40,729 bases of DNA from Pseudomonadota bacterium (GCA_018971625.1 JAGXAJ010000035.1:1-40729); one strand, 5' to 3'. Shown: positions 8,292 to 17,732, counted from the first letter of the stretch. Made by a program: numbers and translations. Notes: generated by a model not told the origin, from the letters alone.

Positions 8292-9593
8292 ATGGGGACA
8301 CATTGGTGTCGTGCGGCGAAGCTGGCCGCCCCGATTGGACTTGTGGCGGCTTCTGCGACGCCTGCCTTTGCGCAGGCGCAAACCATCAGCGCCGCCGATA
8401 CGGCCTGGATGATCGTGGCGACCGCACTGGTCCTGATGATGACGGTTCCGGGGCTGGCGCTGTTCTACGCCGGCATGGTGCGCAAGAAGAACGTGCTGGC
8501 GACGATGGCGCAAAGCCTGGCGGCGGTGGCCATCATCTCGATCCTGTGGGCGGCGTTCGGCTACTCGCTGGCGTTTGTCGGCGACGGCCCATGGCTCGGA
8601 ACGCTCCATCGCCTGTTTCTCGCGGGCATGACCATGGACAGCGTCAATCCCGCCGCAAAGACGATTCCGGAAGCGCTGTTCATGCTGTACCAGATGACGT
8701 TTGCGATCATCACCGTGGCGCTGGTCGCAGGCTCGGTCGCTGACCGCATGCGGTTCTCCGCCTATCTGACGTTTTCGATCGGCTGGTTCCTGTTCGTCTA
8801 TATTCCGCTCGCGCACTGGGTCTGGGGCGGCGGTTTTCTCGGTGCCGCTGGCGTTTTGGATTTCGCCGGTGGCCTCGTGGTGCATCTGTCGGCGGGCACG
8901 GGCGGTCTGGTGGCGGCACAAGTGCTGGGACAGCGCCACGGCTATGGCAGCGAGAATCTATCGCCGTTCGATCTGTCGCTCGCGGTGATCGGTACCGGAC
9001 TATTGTGGGTCGGCTGGTTCGGCTTCAACGGCGGATCGGCGCTGGCGGCGAATTCGCGCGCGGTCATGGCGATCCTTGCGACTCACCTCGCAGCCTGCGC
9101 TGGCGCGCTGACCTGGGGGGCGTTGGAATGGTCGATGCGGCGCAAGCCGTCGGTGCTCGGCATGATATCCGGCGCCGTGGCCGGGCTTGGCACGATTACG
9201 CCCGCCTCCGGCTTTGTGGCCCCCTGGGCCGGCGTCGCGATCGGCGTGACGGCAGGCATGGTGTGCTTCTGGGCCTGTACCTGGTTAAAGCACCGCTTCA
9301 AATATGATGATTCGCTCGATGTGTTCGGCGTCCACGGCATTGGCGGAATGATCGGCACGTTGCTGACCGGCGTGTTTGCCTCCGCCGCGATCTCCGGGAC
9401 TTCCGGCCTGATCGAGGGCAATCCCCACCAGCTCCTGCTCCAGCTCTATGGCGTCGCTGTCACCCTGGTCTGGTCAGCCGCCCTGACTTACGTGCTGCTC
9501 AGGCTCGTCAGCGTGTTTGTGCCGCTCAGGGTATCACGCGAACACGAGCTGGTTGGCCTCGATATTTCGCAGCATGGCGAGGCGCTGCAGTAG
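8292..9593 (+). CDS. amtB: Ammonium transporter AmtB (first copy)
   Basis: The 433-residue protein has a cleavable signal peptide (ending near TPAFAQAQ), as is usual for Amt proteins, followed by eleven expected membrane helices. Landmarks include DTAWMIVATALVLMMTVPGLAL at the first helix, the pore histidine in LVVHLSAGTGG, the signature LWVGWFGFNGGSALAANS, and the second pore histidine in DVFGVHGIGGMIGT. It conducts ammonium across the inner membrane and is gated by GlnK encoded just upstream. The cytoplasmic tail (EHELVGLDISQHGEALQ) matches the PII-docking tail. It is about 70 residues shorter than the second AmtB and lacks that protein's alanine-rich insertion. Confidence 0.95.
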   Translation: MGTHWCRAAKLAAPIGLVAASATPAFAQAQTISAADTAWMIVATALVLMMTVPGLALFYAGMVRKKNVLATMAQSLAAVAIISILWAAFGYSLAFVGDGPWLGTLHRLFLAGMTMDSVNPAAKTIPEALFMLYQMTFAIITVALVAGSVADRMRFSAYLTFSIGWFLFVYIPLAHWVWGGGFLGAAGVLDFAGGLVVHLSAGTGGLVAAQVLGQRHGYGSENLSPFDLSLAVIGTGLLWVGWFGFNGGSALAANSRAVMAILATHLAACAGALTWGALEWSMRRKPSVLGMISGAVAGLGTITPASGFVAPWAGVAIGVTAGMVCFWACTWLKHRFKYDDSLDVFGVHGIGGMIGTLLTGVFASAAISGTSGLIEGNPHQLLLQLYGVAVTLVWSAALTYVLLRLVSVFVPLRVSREHELVGLDISQHGEALQ

Positions 9594-9690
9594 ATCTCCC
9601 TACTCGATTGCTTTTCTCTGCCTTCTTTGTGAGCACGACTATCTCAGAGCCCTGCCGTGCCTACGGTTTGAGCACAGATGGCTAGGGTTT

Positions 9691-9718
9691 GGGCGCGGCT
9701 GAATAGCCGGCCCTTTTT
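9691..9718 (+). terminator. Rho-independent terminator after the first glnK-amtB operon
   Basis: The stem GGGCGCGGCT pairs with AGCCGGCCC around a GAAT loop with a small internal bulge, and is followed directly by TTTTT. It sits 98 nt after amtB and 54 nt before the next sigma-54-like promoter, so it insulates the two glnK-amtB units. The rest of 9594-9893 contains no gene. Confidence 0.7.
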
Positions 9719-9770
9719 GCCAGAGACGGAAAACGCCTGCATTCATAATCCGTTAAGCACTGCATTCGAT

Positions 9771-9787
9771 CTGGCACGGCATTTGAT
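9771..9787 (+). promoter_or_regulatory. Sigma-54 (RpoN)-type promoter of the second glnK-amtB operon
   Basis: CTGGCACGGCATTTGAT carries the -24 element TGGCAC, five spacer bases and a -12 element TTGA. The GG-N10 spacing is correct, but the conserved -12 GC is GA here. It lies 107 nt upstream of the glnK ATG. Nitrogen-controlled glnK-amtB operons are normally driven by NtrC and sigma-54. I could not find a clear NtrC dyad upstream. Confidence 0.6.
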
Positions 9788-9893
9788 TCCATGGTTCCTG
9801 GCCGTGCCCGCGCAGCGAAGTCTGTTCGCGTGGTGAAGCTCAGTCCGGCGCGCCCAACCGCGTCTGGACCGGCCCAAAGCGGGGATAGGACCC

Positions 9894-10232
9894 ATGAAAA
9901 TTGTTATGGCGATCATCAAGCCATTCAAACTCGAGGAAGTCCGCGACGCCCTCACGGCCATTGGCGTCCATGGTCTTACCGTGACGGAAGTCAGGGGATA
10001 CGGGCGCCAGAAAGGCCACACGGAAATGTACCGCGGCGCTGAATACGCGGTGAGCTTCCTGCCCAAGATCAAGATCGAGGTCGCGATCGCCTCCGACCAG
10101 CTCGACCACACCATCGACGCCATCGCGTCCGCGGCGAAGACCGGACAGATCGGCGACGGCAAGATCTTTGTCGTCAATATCAACCACGCAGTTCGCATCC
10201 GCACAGGCGAGGTCGATGTCACCGCACTTTGA
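9894..10232 (+). CDS. glnK: PII nitrogen regulatory protein GlnK (second copy)
   Basis: This 112-residue PII protein has the same architecture as the copy at 7858, including the T-loop [17 protein letters not shown] with Tyr51 and [11 protein letters not shown]. It differs in the middle (ASDQLDHTIDAIASAAK) and at the C-terminus. The gene sits behind a sigma-54-like promoter and a terminator, so it can be controlled independently of the first copy. Its stop is 37 nt before the paired amtB. Divergence outside the T-loop suggests each GlnK may prefer its own AmtB or other targets such as NifA or NtrB; that is an inference. Confidence 0.95.
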   Translation: MKIVMAIIKPFKLEEVRDALTAIGVHGLTVTEVRGYGRQKGHTEMYRGAEYAVSFLPKIKIEVAIASDQLDHTIDAIASAAKTGQIGDGKIFVVNINHAVRIRTGEVDVTAL

Positions 10233-10269
10233 TGTCGCGCTCACCCCCATCCAATCAGGAGTAAAACAA

Positions 10270-11793
10270 ATGACGTTCAAACGTCCTAGCCTCGCGGGAT
10301 GGGTAGCCCTCGCAGCGTTCTGCGCCGTGGGCTTCGTCGACGCCGCCATGGCGCAGACGGCAGCACCTGCCGCGACCCCCGCCGAAGCCGTCGCGCCGGC
10401 CGCAGCCGCGGCGGCCGTGCCCAACAAAGGGGACACTGCCTGGATGCTGGTATCCAGCGCGCTGGTCCTGATGATGTCGATCCCCGGCCTTGCGCTGTTC
10501 TATGGCGGCCTCGTCCGCACCAAGAACATGGCCTCGGTTCTGACCCAGGTGTTCGCGATCGTCTCGATGGTCGGCGTGGTCTGGACCATCTACGGCTATT
10601 CGTTCGCCTTCAGCGATGGCGGCAGCATGACGCCCTATATCGGCGGCCTCAGCAAGGCCTTCATGCGCGGAATCGACGCCAACTCGACGGCGGCGACCTT
10701 TTCCAACGGCGTGGTGATTCCGGAACTGGCCTACTTCGTGTTCCAGATGACGTTCGCGATGATCACGCCGGCGCTGATCGTCGGCGCCTTTGCCGAGCGC
10801 ATCAAATTCTCGGCGGTGATGCTGTTCATCCTGCTCTGGGTGACGATCGTGTACTTCCCGATCGCGCATTGGGTCTGGTACGTCGCCGCTCCGGATGACG
10901 TCGCCGCCGCCGCCAGGGCGCTGGCGGCTGCGGCCGATGGTGCGGCCAAGACCGCAGCGCAGGCCAAGCTCGACGAAGTCACCGGCGCTGTCGGCTGGCT
11001 CGCCCATGCCGGCGCCCTCGACTTCGCAGGCGGCACCGTGGTGCACATCAATGCCGGCATCGCCGGTCTGGTGGGCGCGCTGATCATCGGCAAGCGCATC
11101 GGCTACCGCAAGGAGCTGATGGCTCCGCACTCGCTGACCATGACCATGATCGGCGCTTCCTTGTTGTGGGTGGGCTGGTTCGGCTTCAACGCCGGCTCGA
11201 ACCTGGAAGCCAACAGCACCACGGCGCTGGCCTTCGTCAATACCATGGTGGCGACCGCGGCGGCCGCGCTGTCCTGGCTGTTGTGCGAATGGATCTTCAA
11301 GGGCAAGCCCTCGCTGCTCGGCATCTGCTCGGGCGCGGTGGCGGGTCTGGTGGCAGTCACGCCGGCTTCCGGCTTCGCCGGTCCGATCGGCGCGATGGTG
11401 CTCGGCTTCGTGGTTTCGCCGGTCTGCGTGTTCTTCGTCTCGACGGTGAAGAACGCACTCGGCTATGACGACGCGCTCGACGTGTTCGGTGTCCACTGCA
11501 TCGGCGGAATCATCGGCGCGCTCGGCACCGGCATTCTGGTCAATCCCGCACTCGGTGGCGTCGGCATCACCGACTACACCAATATCAGCGGAAACAACGC
11601 CGGCACCTACGATTTCGTCACCCAGATGATCGCACAGGGTAAGGCGGTCCTGGCTACCTTGCTCTGGTCGGGCATCGTTTCGGCGATCCTCTACAAATTC
11701 GTCGACATCGTGGTTGGCCTGCGTCCGTCGGCCGAAGAGGAGCGCGAGGGTCTCGACATCACCGATCACGGCGAGCGTGCCTACAACATGTAG
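10270..11793 (+). CDS. amtB: Ammonium transporter AmtB (second copy)
   Basis: The 507-residue protein begins with a signal peptide (AGWVALAAFCAVGFVDAAMA, cleavage before QTAAP). An alanine-rich periplasmic stretch then precedes the first helix (GDTAWMLVSSALVLMMSI). The pore histidines are in TVVHINAGIAGLVGA and DVFGVHCIGGIIGA. A periplasmic loop rich in alanine (DDVAAAARALAAAADGAAKT) separates two central helices and is missing from the first AmtB. The tail EREGLDITDHGERAYNM is the GlnK-contact region. The start at ATG 10270 has AGGAG at 10257-10261; in-frame codons upstream overlap glnK and are not used. A GC hairpin lies right after the stop. Confidence 0.95.
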   Translation: MTFKRPSLAGWVALAAFCAVGFVDAAMAQTAAPAATPAEAVAPAAAAAAVPNKGDTAWMLVSSALVLMMSIPGLALFYGGLVRTKNMASVLTQVFAIVSMVGVVWTIYGYSFAFSDGGSMTPYIGGLSKAFMRGIDANSTAATFSNGVVIPELAYFVFQMTFAMITPALIVGAFAERIKFSAVMLFILLWVTIVYFPIAHWVWYVAAPDDVAAAARALAAAADGAAKTAAQAKLDEVTGAVGWLAHAGALDFAGGTVVHINAGIAGLVGALIIGKRIGYRKELMAPHSLTMTMIGASLLWVGWFGFNAGSNLEANSTTALAFVNTMVATAAAALSWLLCEWIFKGKPSLLGICSGAVAGLVAVTPASGFAGPIGAMVLGFVVSPVCVFFVSTVKNALGYDDALDVFGVHCIGGIIGALGTGILVNPALGGVGITDYTNISGNNAGTYDFVTQMIAQGKAVLATLLWSGIVSAILYKFVDIVVGLRPSAEEEREGLDITDHGERAYNM

Positions 11794-11799
11794 GTTTCA

Positions 11800-11819
11800 C
11801 GCGGCCTCACGAGGCCGCG
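11800..11819 (+). terminator. GC-rich hairpin directly after amtB
   Basis: CGCGGCCT and AGGCCGCG form a perfect 8-bp stem around CACG, starting 6 nt after the amtB stop. No T run follows. It could stabilise the 3' end or act with Rho rather than as a classic intrinsic terminator. Confidence 0.5.
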
Positions 11820-11934
11820 CCCGGAACCACGGTTTCGCACCTATCTTGCCCTAGCCATCGAGGGCTCCGTCGCCAGTCGAAGCCGCTTTCTTTTGAGGCA
11901 AAATAGGGGCTGGATAGACCCGGCCGGCCGATGG

Positions 11935-11950
11935 TTAATCGCGTCTTAAC
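11935..11950 (+). promoter_or_regulatory. CtrA-type box upstream of the aminotransferase-ftsK unit
   Basis: TTAATCGCGTCTTAAC is an exact TTAA-N7-TTAAC match on the plus strand. It ends 84 nt before the preferred ATG at 12035. ftsK, the second gene of the unit, acts in cell division and chromosome segregation, which fits CtrA control. Binding is not demonstrated. Confidence 0.6.
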
Positions 11951-12034
11951 CTCGCCGTATCTATGGTGGTTCTGATCCTCTATCGGCTGGCTTCGACGCG
12001 CGACGCGGCCGCCCCGGGAGCTGGCATCTCGACC

Positions 12035-13249
12035 ATGGCAATGACCGCTTCATCCCGCAGGCCGCAAGGCACCGGCAATCCGGAGAGCGAGCGCTCGCCA
12101 TTCGCGCGGCTGAGCGAACTGCTGGCGCCGTACACGCCATCTAAGCCACTGATTACACTGTCATTGGGAGAGCCGCAGCACCCTGTTCCGGCATTCGTGC
12201 GACCGGTGCTGGCCAAGCATATTGCCGATTTCGGCCGCTATCCCCTCGCCAGGGGGATCGAGCCGTTCCGCCGCGCTGCCGCCAACTGGCTCTCGACGCG
12301 GTTCGAGTTGCCGCGGCCAATCGATCCCGAGAGCGAACTTCTGGTGCTCAATGGCAGCCGCGAAGGCCTGTTCCTCGCCGCGCTGACGGCAGCGCGTTAT
12401 GTCGGACCACGCAAGGGCCGGCCGGCGATCCTGGTGCCCAATCCGTTTTATCCCGCCTATGGCGCGGGGGCGCGCGCGGCGAATTGCGAAACCGTCTATC
12501 TACCAACCACGCCCGCCAACGGATTTCTTCCCGACCTCGACGCGCTTGACGACGCCACGCTGGCGCGAACCGTTGCGATCTACATCGCCTCGCCCGCCAA
12601 CCCGCAAGGCGCGGTGGCCTCGCGCGATTATTTCACCAGGCTGAAGCGGCTCGCCGACCGCTTCGGATTCATGATCCTGAGCGACGAGTGCTATTCGGAA
12701 ATTTACACCAAGCGGGCTCCCGGCAGCGCGCTGGAATGCGCCGGGCCCGACTTCAGCAATGTCGTTGCGTTTCAATCGCTGTCGAAACGCTCCAACCTGC
12801 CGGGCTTGCGGGTCGGCTTCGCCGCGGGCGACCGCAAATTCCTCACCGCGTTCCACGAACTGCGCAATGTCGCGGCGCCGCAGGTGCCGGTACCGCTGCA
12901 GCAGGTCGCGGTCGCGGCCTACAGCGACGAGGCGCATGTCGAGGAGAACCGGAGGCTCTACCGCATCAAGTTCGATCTCGCCGACCAGATCCTCGGCAAC
13001 CGCTATGGCTATGTCAGACCGGCCGGCGGCTTCTGCGTCTGGCTCGACGTGTCGGGTCGCGGCGGCGACGAAGCCGCGACGATAAAACTCTATCGCGACG
13101 CCGGCGTGCGCGTGGTGCCGGGAAGTTATCTGGCGCGGCAACAGGCCGACGGGAGCAATCCCGGCTCCGGCTATATCCGCCTGGCGCTGGTGGCGGACAG
13201 TGAATCAACGGCCGAAGCGTTGCGTCGGCTGGTCGAAGTTCTGGATTAA
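12035..13249 (+). CDS. Class I/II PLP-dependent aminotransferase (DapC-like)
   Basis: The 404-residue protein is a fold-type I aminotransferase. From the chosen ATG, the PLP-phosphate region is LNGSREGLFLAA, the aspartate that contacts the pyridine nitrogen is Asp217 (ILSDECYSEIY), and the Schiff-base lysine is Lys251 in QSLSKRSNLPGLRVGF. The substrate-carboxylate arginine lies in GYIRLALV near the end. Its closest family is N-succinyldiaminopimelate aminotransferase (lysine and peptidoglycan precursor synthesis), but sequence alone does not fix the substrate. The ftsK gene follows 18 nt later, so the two are probably co-transcribed. The start is uncertain: ATG 12035 or 12041 both precede the conserved part, and an upstream codon at 11963 is also open. 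Confidence 0.85.
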   Translation: MAMTASSRRPQGTGNPESERSPFARLSELLAPYTPSKPLITLSLGEPQHPVPAFVRPVLAKHIADFGRYPLARGIEPFRRAAANWLSTRFELPRPIDPESELLVLNGSREGLFLAALTAARYVGPRKGRPAILVPNPFYPAYGAGARAANCETVYLPTTPANGFLPDLDALDDATLARTVAIYIASPANPQGAVASRDYFTRLKRLADRFGFMILSDECYSEIYTKRAPGSALECAGPDFSNVVAFQSLSKRSNLPGLRVGFAAGDRKFLTAFHELRNVAAPQVPVPLQQVAVAAYSDEAHVEENRRLYRIKFDLADQILGNRYGYVRPAGGFCVWLDVSGRGGDEAATIKLYRDAGVRVVPGSYLARQQADGSNPGSGYIRLALVADSESTAEALRRLVEVLD

Positions 13250-13267
13250 TCGCAGGTCGGAACGAGC

Positions 13268-15694
13268 ATGCCAGCGATCGAACGTGTCATCCCTCTGGTC
13301 GGCCAATTGCCGGCCTCGATGCGCGCGGCGCTGCGGCGGCGGTTGCGCGAATGCGCGGGCCTCGGCCTGATCGTGCTGTCGGGCGTGATAAGCGCGGCGA
13401 TGATGACCTGGTCGGTGCAGGATCCAAGCCTCAGCCATGCGACGTCGCGTGCGATCCACAACGTCATCGGCTATCCCGGCGCCATCGGCGCGGATCTGCT
13501 GATGCAGATTCTGGGCTTCGGCGTCATCATGTTGATCCTGCCGATCGCGGTGTGGGGCTGGCGCATGCTGACCCATCGCCCCTTCGATCGCGAAGCATTG
13601 CGGCTGGGCTGCTGGATCCTGTGCACGGTGATCGCAGCAGGCTTTGCCAGTTGCTGGCCGCATAATGGCGCATGGCGGCTGCCGACCGGGCTTGGCGGCG
13701 TGGTCGGCGACGCGCTGCTGCGCGCGCCGGCCGTCATCTTTGGACCGCCCGGCTTTCTTTATCGGCTGGTGCTGGGAATCGTGCTTGGCGTCGCGATGGT
13801 CGCGACATTCCTGATCGCGTGCGGGTTCGGCTCGCGTCCGCAGGAAGAGGAAGAGACAGCGATCGAGGACGACGACACGCCATTCGAGGAAGAGGACGAC
13901 GACGGTTCAGTCTCGCTGGGATGGGCGTTTCATGCCATGATGAGCGCCAAGGCCAGGCTTGGCTGGCTGATTGCCGCGGCCTATCGCCGGCTGGTCTCAA
14001 GCGGGCCTGCAAAGGGCGCCGCCGCCTTCGAGCGTCACGAACCCAACCTCGGCGGTCGTTCGGCGCCGTCACTATCGCCCGAGATCGACGAGGATTTGGA
14101 GGAGGAAGAAGACGAGGAGGAAGTCCGCGCGCCACGCAAGAAAGCCGCCTCGCGCGCGACCGGGCGCAAATCCTCCGGCAAGTTCGAACTCCCCTCGGTC
14201 TCGGTGCTGACCCTGCCCAAGGCATCCGATCGCCAGCCGCTCAGCAGATCGGAACTGGATAACAATTCGCGCGCGCTGGAAAGCGTGCTCGGGGATTTCG
14301 GCGTGCGCGGCGAGATCGTCAAGGCCAACCCCGGACCGGTCGTGACATTGTACGAACTCGAGCCGGCGCCCGGCATCAAATCGTCCCGCGTGATCGGGCT
14401 CGCAGACGATATCGCGCGCTCGATGAGTGCGCTGTCGGCGCGCGTCGCCGTCGTGCCCGGCCGCAATGCGATCGGCATCGAACTGCCGAACGCTCATCGC
14501 GAAAAGGTCTACTTGCGTGAATTGCTGTCGGTGAGGGACAACAACGAGTCGGTAGCGAAACTGCCGCTCTGCCTCGGCAAGAACATCGGCGGCGAATCCA
14601 TCATCATCGACCTGGCGCGCACGCCGCATATGCTGATCGCGGGCACCACCGGCTCCGGCAAATCCGTCGCCATCAACACCATGATCCTGAGTCTGGTGTA
14701 CCGGCTGCGCCCGGATCAGTGCCGTCTGATCATGGTCGATCCGAAAATGCTCGAACTCTCCGTCTATGACGGCATTCCGCATCTGCTGACGCCTGTCGTG
14801 ACTGACCCGAAGAAGGCGGTGGTGGCCCTGAAATGGGCAGTGCGCGAGATGGAAGAGCGTTACAAGAAAATGTCCAAGCTCGGGGTGCGCAATATCGACG
14901 GCTACAACGCGCGGCTCGGCGAGGCGAGATCCAAGGGCGAGGAACTCACGCGCACGGTGCACACCGGCTTCGACAAGGAGACCGGCAAGGCGATCTACGA
15001 GGAAGAGAAGCTCGATCTCGATCCGCTGCCCTACATCGTCATCATCGTCGACGAAATGGCCGACCTGATGATGGTCGCCGGCAAGGACATCGAAGGTGCG
15101 GTGCAGCGGCTGGCGCAGATGGCGCGCGCTGCGGGCCTGCACGTCATCCTCGCGACCCAGCGGCCGTCGGTCGACGTCATCACCGGCACCATCAAGGCGA
15201 ACTTCCCGACCCGCATCTCGTTTCAGGTCACCTCGAAAATCGACAGCCGCACCATTCTCGGTGAAATGGGCGCCGAGCAGCTGCTCGGTCAGGGCGACAT
15301 GCTCTACATGGCCGGCGGCGGACGCGTCAGCCGTGTCCACGGGCCCTTCGTCTCCGACGAAGAGGTTGAGAAGGTGGTGCGTCATCTCAAGTCGCAGGGC
15401 CAACCCGAATATCTCGAGGCGGTTACCGCGGAAGAGCCGACCGAAGAAGACGGCGCGGTATTCGATTCCACCGGCATGGGCAGCGATGGCGGCGGCGACC
15501 TGTTCTCTCAGGCGGTCGCGATCGTCAAGCGTGACCGCAAGGCTTCCACCAGCTACATTCAGCGTCGGCTGCAGATCGGCTACAACCGCGCCGCGTCACT
15601 GATGGAACGTATGGAACTTGAAGGCATCGTCGGGCAGGCCAACCACGCAGGCAAACGCGAAATACTTGTCGAGGAAGAAGAAAACCGCTTTTGA
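13268..15694 (+). CDS. ftsK: DNA translocase FtsK
   Basis: The 808-residue protein has an N-terminal membrane domain with four hydrophobic segments (about residues 30-55, 70-105, 115-135 and 155-185). An acidic linker follows, with two Glu/Asp runs (near [18 protein letters not shown] and [14 protein letters not shown]). The motor carries Walker A GTTGSGKS near residue 460 and Walker [16 protein letters not shown] near 590. The C-terminal gamma winged helix starts about residue 740 ([19 protein letters not shown]) and would read KOPS polarity signals. FtsK pumps DNA at the closing septum and activates XerCD at dif. Length is typical for alphaproteobacterial FtsK with a short linker. Confidence 0.96.
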   Translation: MPAIERVIPLVGQLPASMRAALRRRLRECAGLGLIVLSGVISAAMMTWSVQDPSLSHATSRAIHNVIGYPGAIGADLLMQILGFGVIMLILPIAVWGWRMLTHRPFDREALRLGCWILCTVIAAGFASCWPHNGAWRLPTGLGGVVGDALLRAPAVIFGPPGFLYRLVLGIVLGVAMVATFLIACGFGSRPQEEEETAIEDDDTPFEEEDDDGSVSLGWAFHAMMSAKARLGWLIAAAYRRLVSSGPAKGAAAFERHEPNLGGRSAPSLSPEIDEDLEEEEDEEEVRAPRKKAASRATGRKSSGKFELPSVSVLTLPKASDRQPLSRSELDNNSRALESVLGDFGVRGEIVKANPGPVVTLYELEPAPGIKSSRVIGLADDIARSMSALSARVAVVPGRNAIGIELPNAHREKVYLRELLSVRDNNESVAKLPLCLGKNIGGESIIIDLARTPHMLIAGTTGSGKSVAINTMILSLVYRLRPDQCRLIMVDPKMLELSVYDGIPHLLTPVVTDPKKAVVALKWAVREMEERYKKMSKLGVRNIDGYNARLGEARSKGEELTRTVHTGFDKETGKAIYEEEKLDLDPLPYIVIIVDEMADLMMVAGKDIEGAVQRLAQMARAAGLHVILATQRPSVDVITGTIKANFPTRISFQVTSKIDSRTILGEMGAEQLLGQGDMLYMAGGGRVSRVHGPFVSDEEVEKVVRHLKSQGQPEYLEAVTAEEPTEEDGAVFDSTGMGSDGGGDLFSQAVAIVKRDRKASTSYIQRRLQIGYNRAASLMERMELEGIVGQANHAGKREILVEEEENRF

Positions 15695-15794
15695 GCCGCC
15701 CGGCTATAGAAGCTGTTGAAATCAAATTCTCACGGAAAAACGATATCCGCTGGGGCCCAAATCACGATAAAACGGCCCGAAGCTAGGCAGGGCA

Positions 15795-16628
15795 ATGCGT
15801 TTGAACAGAGATTCGAAATTCCTCGTCACCAAGTCACCAGTCATTCACGGCACACGTATCGGCGTGGCTATCCTGACCGCGGCAGGCCTTCTTGGGGCGC
15901 CCTCGTTCGGACAGAATGTGCCGATTCCCAAACCTGCGCCAAAGCGCCGCGACATCCAGATGAGCGCGTCGGAGCCGCAACGGGCTCCCGCAACCACCGG
16001 CGCCCTCCAGCAAAAGCCGCCGGATCCGGTGATTCCAGATCCACGCCGCAATCAGCCCGCCAACATTTTTGCCAGTTTTGACGCCAATCAAAAAGCGCAG
16101 GCGGCCAAAGTCAGCGCTTACCTGTCGTCACTGCAGACGCTGGTCGGCAATTTCGTGCAGGTCGCGCCGGATGGCAGCAAGACCAAAGGCGATTTTTACA
16201 TCCAGAAACCCGGCAAGGTGCGTTTCGAATATGACCCGCCGAGTCCGATCGAATTGATTGCCGACGGCTCGTCGCTGGCGGTACGCGACCGCAACCTCGC
16301 TACCCAGGACATCTATCCGTTGTCGCAGACGCCGCTGCGCTATCTGCTGTCGGATCGTATCGACCTGATGAAGGACACCAACGTCGTCAGCGTGACGTCG
16401 GACGACCTCTATATCAGCGTCACGATCGAGGAAAAGCAGGCGCTGATCGGCACCAGCCGCCTGATGCTGATGGTTGGCGCCAAGGACGGACAGCTCAAGC
16501 AGTGGACCGTGACCGACCCGCAGGGCTACGACACGACGGTGGCGGTCTATAATCTCGATAGCAACAAGAAAGTCGATCCCAGTCTGTTCAAGATCGACTT
16601 CACCCAATATCCGACCTCGCCGGGCTAG
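15795..16628 (+). CDS. lolA: Outer-membrane lipoprotein carrier protein LolA
   Basis: The 277-residue protein has an N-terminal hydrophobic signal (TRIGVAILTAAGLLGAPSFG), then a proline-rich spacer of about 60 residues before the LolA fold. The fold begins near residue 105 with LSSLQTLVGNFVQVAPDG and the typical GDFYIQKPGKVRFEYDPPSP, followed by LIADGSSLAVRDRNL and LSQTPLRYLLSDRIDL. LolA shuttles lipoproteins through the periplasm from LolCDE to the outer membrane. The proline-rich N-terminal extension is longer than in enterics. The gene lies 100 nt after ftsK, an arrangement conserved in alphaproteobacteria. The stop codon TAG runs straight into a dispersed repeat. Confidence 0.9.
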   Translation: MRLNRDSKFLVTKSPVIHGTRIGVAILTAAGLLGAPSFGQNVPIPKPAPKRRDIQMSASEPQRAPATTGALQQKPPDPVIPDPRRNQPANIFASFDANQKAQAAKVSAYLSSLQTLVGNFVQVAPDGSKTKGDFYIQKPGKVRFEYDPPSPIELIADGSSLAVRDRNLATQDIYPLSQTPLRYLLSDRIDLMKDTNVVSVTSDDLYISVTIEEKQALIGTSRLMLMVGAKDGQLKQWTVTDPQGYDTTVAVYNLDSNKKVDPSLFKIDFTQYPTSPG

Positions 16629-16728
16629 AGCGTTTTCGAGCGAAGTGGATACCGGTTCGCGTAAAGAAAACGCGTCAAAACAAAATCCAGAGCCCCGTTC
16701 CGATTCCATCGGAGCGGAAAGGCTTTAG
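16628..16728 (+). repeat. Dispersed palindromic repeat, short form (copy 2 of 3)
   Basis: This has the same ordered blocks as 921-1048 but in the opposite orientation and without the extra 25 bases. It starts at the last base of the lolA stop codon. Its terminal inverted repeat (CCGTTCCGATTCCATCGGAGCGG) could fold in RNA and help end lolA transcripts. Confidence 0.8.
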
Positions 16729-16809
16729 ACCACGACCGGCTCCTTCACAATCGGCTTCTTGTGTTCGGGAAGCGCGCCGGTCGGCACTTACCCACCGCAT
16801 TCGCTCGCT

Positions 16810-16847
16810 GGTTTGCCTCGCTACGCTCGCAATGGCGGCGGCAAACC
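16810..16847. repeat. Inverted repeat around an intergenic repeat fragment
   Basis: GGTTTGCC (16810-16817) and GGCAAACC (16840-16847) are perfect inverted arms. They flank TCGCTACGCTCGCAATGGCG, which resembles short interspersed sequence common between genes in Bradyrhizobium. It lies in the leader before xth, starting 83 nt upstream of the ATG. Confidence 0.5.
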
Positions 16848-16892
16848 CCGTATGTTGTCGGCATCAGACACTCCTGTGCCGCACCCATCCCG

Positions 16893-17708
16893 ATGCGCTT
16901 TTCCCTGACCACCTGGAACATCAATTCGGTGCGGCTTCGCATCGATCTTGTCGCCAAATTCCTCAAATCGGCGCGGCCCGAGGTGCTGTGCCTGCAGGAG
17001 ACGAAATGCATCGACGATGCCTTTCCGTTAAAACGCTTCAAACGGCTCGGCTATGAGCATGTCGCACTGAACGGGCAAAAGGGCTATCACGGCGTCGCCA
17101 TCGTCTCGAAGCTGCCGTTCGAGGCCACCGATATCAGGACCTTCTGCGACAAGCTCGATTCGCGCCACATCTCGGTCGAGTTCGGCGCGAGCGCGCAACT
17201 GTCGAAGCCGCTGGTGCTGCATAATTTCTACGTTCCGGCCGGCGGCGATGTTCCGGATCCCGCGCTCAATCCGAAATTCGAACACAAGCTGCAATTCCTC
17301 GACGAGATGAAGGCATGCGAGCCGCTGCATCCGCGCGGCGACGACCGTCATATCCTGGTCGGTGACCTCAACGTCGCGCCGCACGAGAATGACGTGTGGT
17401 CGCACAAGCAATTGCTGAAGGTGGTGTCGCATACGCCAATCGAATGCGAGAAGCTGTTGGCTGCGCAGGCTAGCGGTGAGTGGGTCGACGTCGCGCGCGA
17501 CCGCATCCCGCTGTCGGAAAAAGTCTACACCTGGTGGAGCTACCGCGCCGCCGACTGGACCGTCGGCGACCGTGGCCGCCGGCTCGACCACATCTGGGTG
17601 TCACGCGCGCTCAGGGACGGCGTCAGCGACTTCAGGATTACCCGCGACGCGCGGAGCTGGGAACGGCCTTCCGACCACGTGCCGGTCACGGTGACGATGG
17701 AAGTGTAG
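16893..17708 (+). CDS. xth: Exodeoxyribonuclease III (AP endonuclease)
   Basis: The 271-residue protein belongs to the exonuclease-endonuclease-phosphatase fold. It has the N-terminal LTTWNINSVRLR, the metal-binding glutamate in CLQETKCID, the catalytic aspartate and asparagine in LVGDLNVAP, the RRLDHIWVS motif and the closing SDHVPVTV with the active-site histidine. It cuts DNA at abasic sites during base-excision repair and also digests 3' ends. The frame is open upstream to 16761, but ATG 16893 sits exactly before the first beta strand, and the upstream part would encode intergenic repeat sequence. Copies of the same dispersed repeat lie on both sides of the gene. Confidence 0.93.
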   Translation: MRFSLTTWNINSVRLRIDLVAKFLKSARPEVLCLQETKCIDDAFPLKRFKRLGYEHVALNGQKGYHGVAIVSKLPFEATDIRTFCDKLDSRHISVEFGASAQLSKPLVLHNFYVPAGGDVPDPALNPKFEHKLQFLDEMKACEPLHPRGDDRHILVGDLNVAPHENDVWSHKQLLKVVSHTPIECEKLLAAQASGEWVDVARDRIPLSEKVYTWWSYRAADWTVGDRGRRLDHIWVSRALRDGVSDFRITRDARSWERPSDHVPVTVTMEV

Positions 17709-17732
17709 GCCATTGGAAGTGGTAGGTCATTG

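Noticed and set aside
10255..11769. 504-codon open frame on the minus strand
   Set aside because: Antisense to the second amtB; repetitive Asp/His/Arg composition is a shadow of Ala/Gly/Val-rich membrane helices.
14072..15403. 443-codon open frame on the minus strand
   Set aside because: It is antisense to ftsK and arises from GC-rich codon bias; its composition (His, Arg, Asp rich) matches no family.
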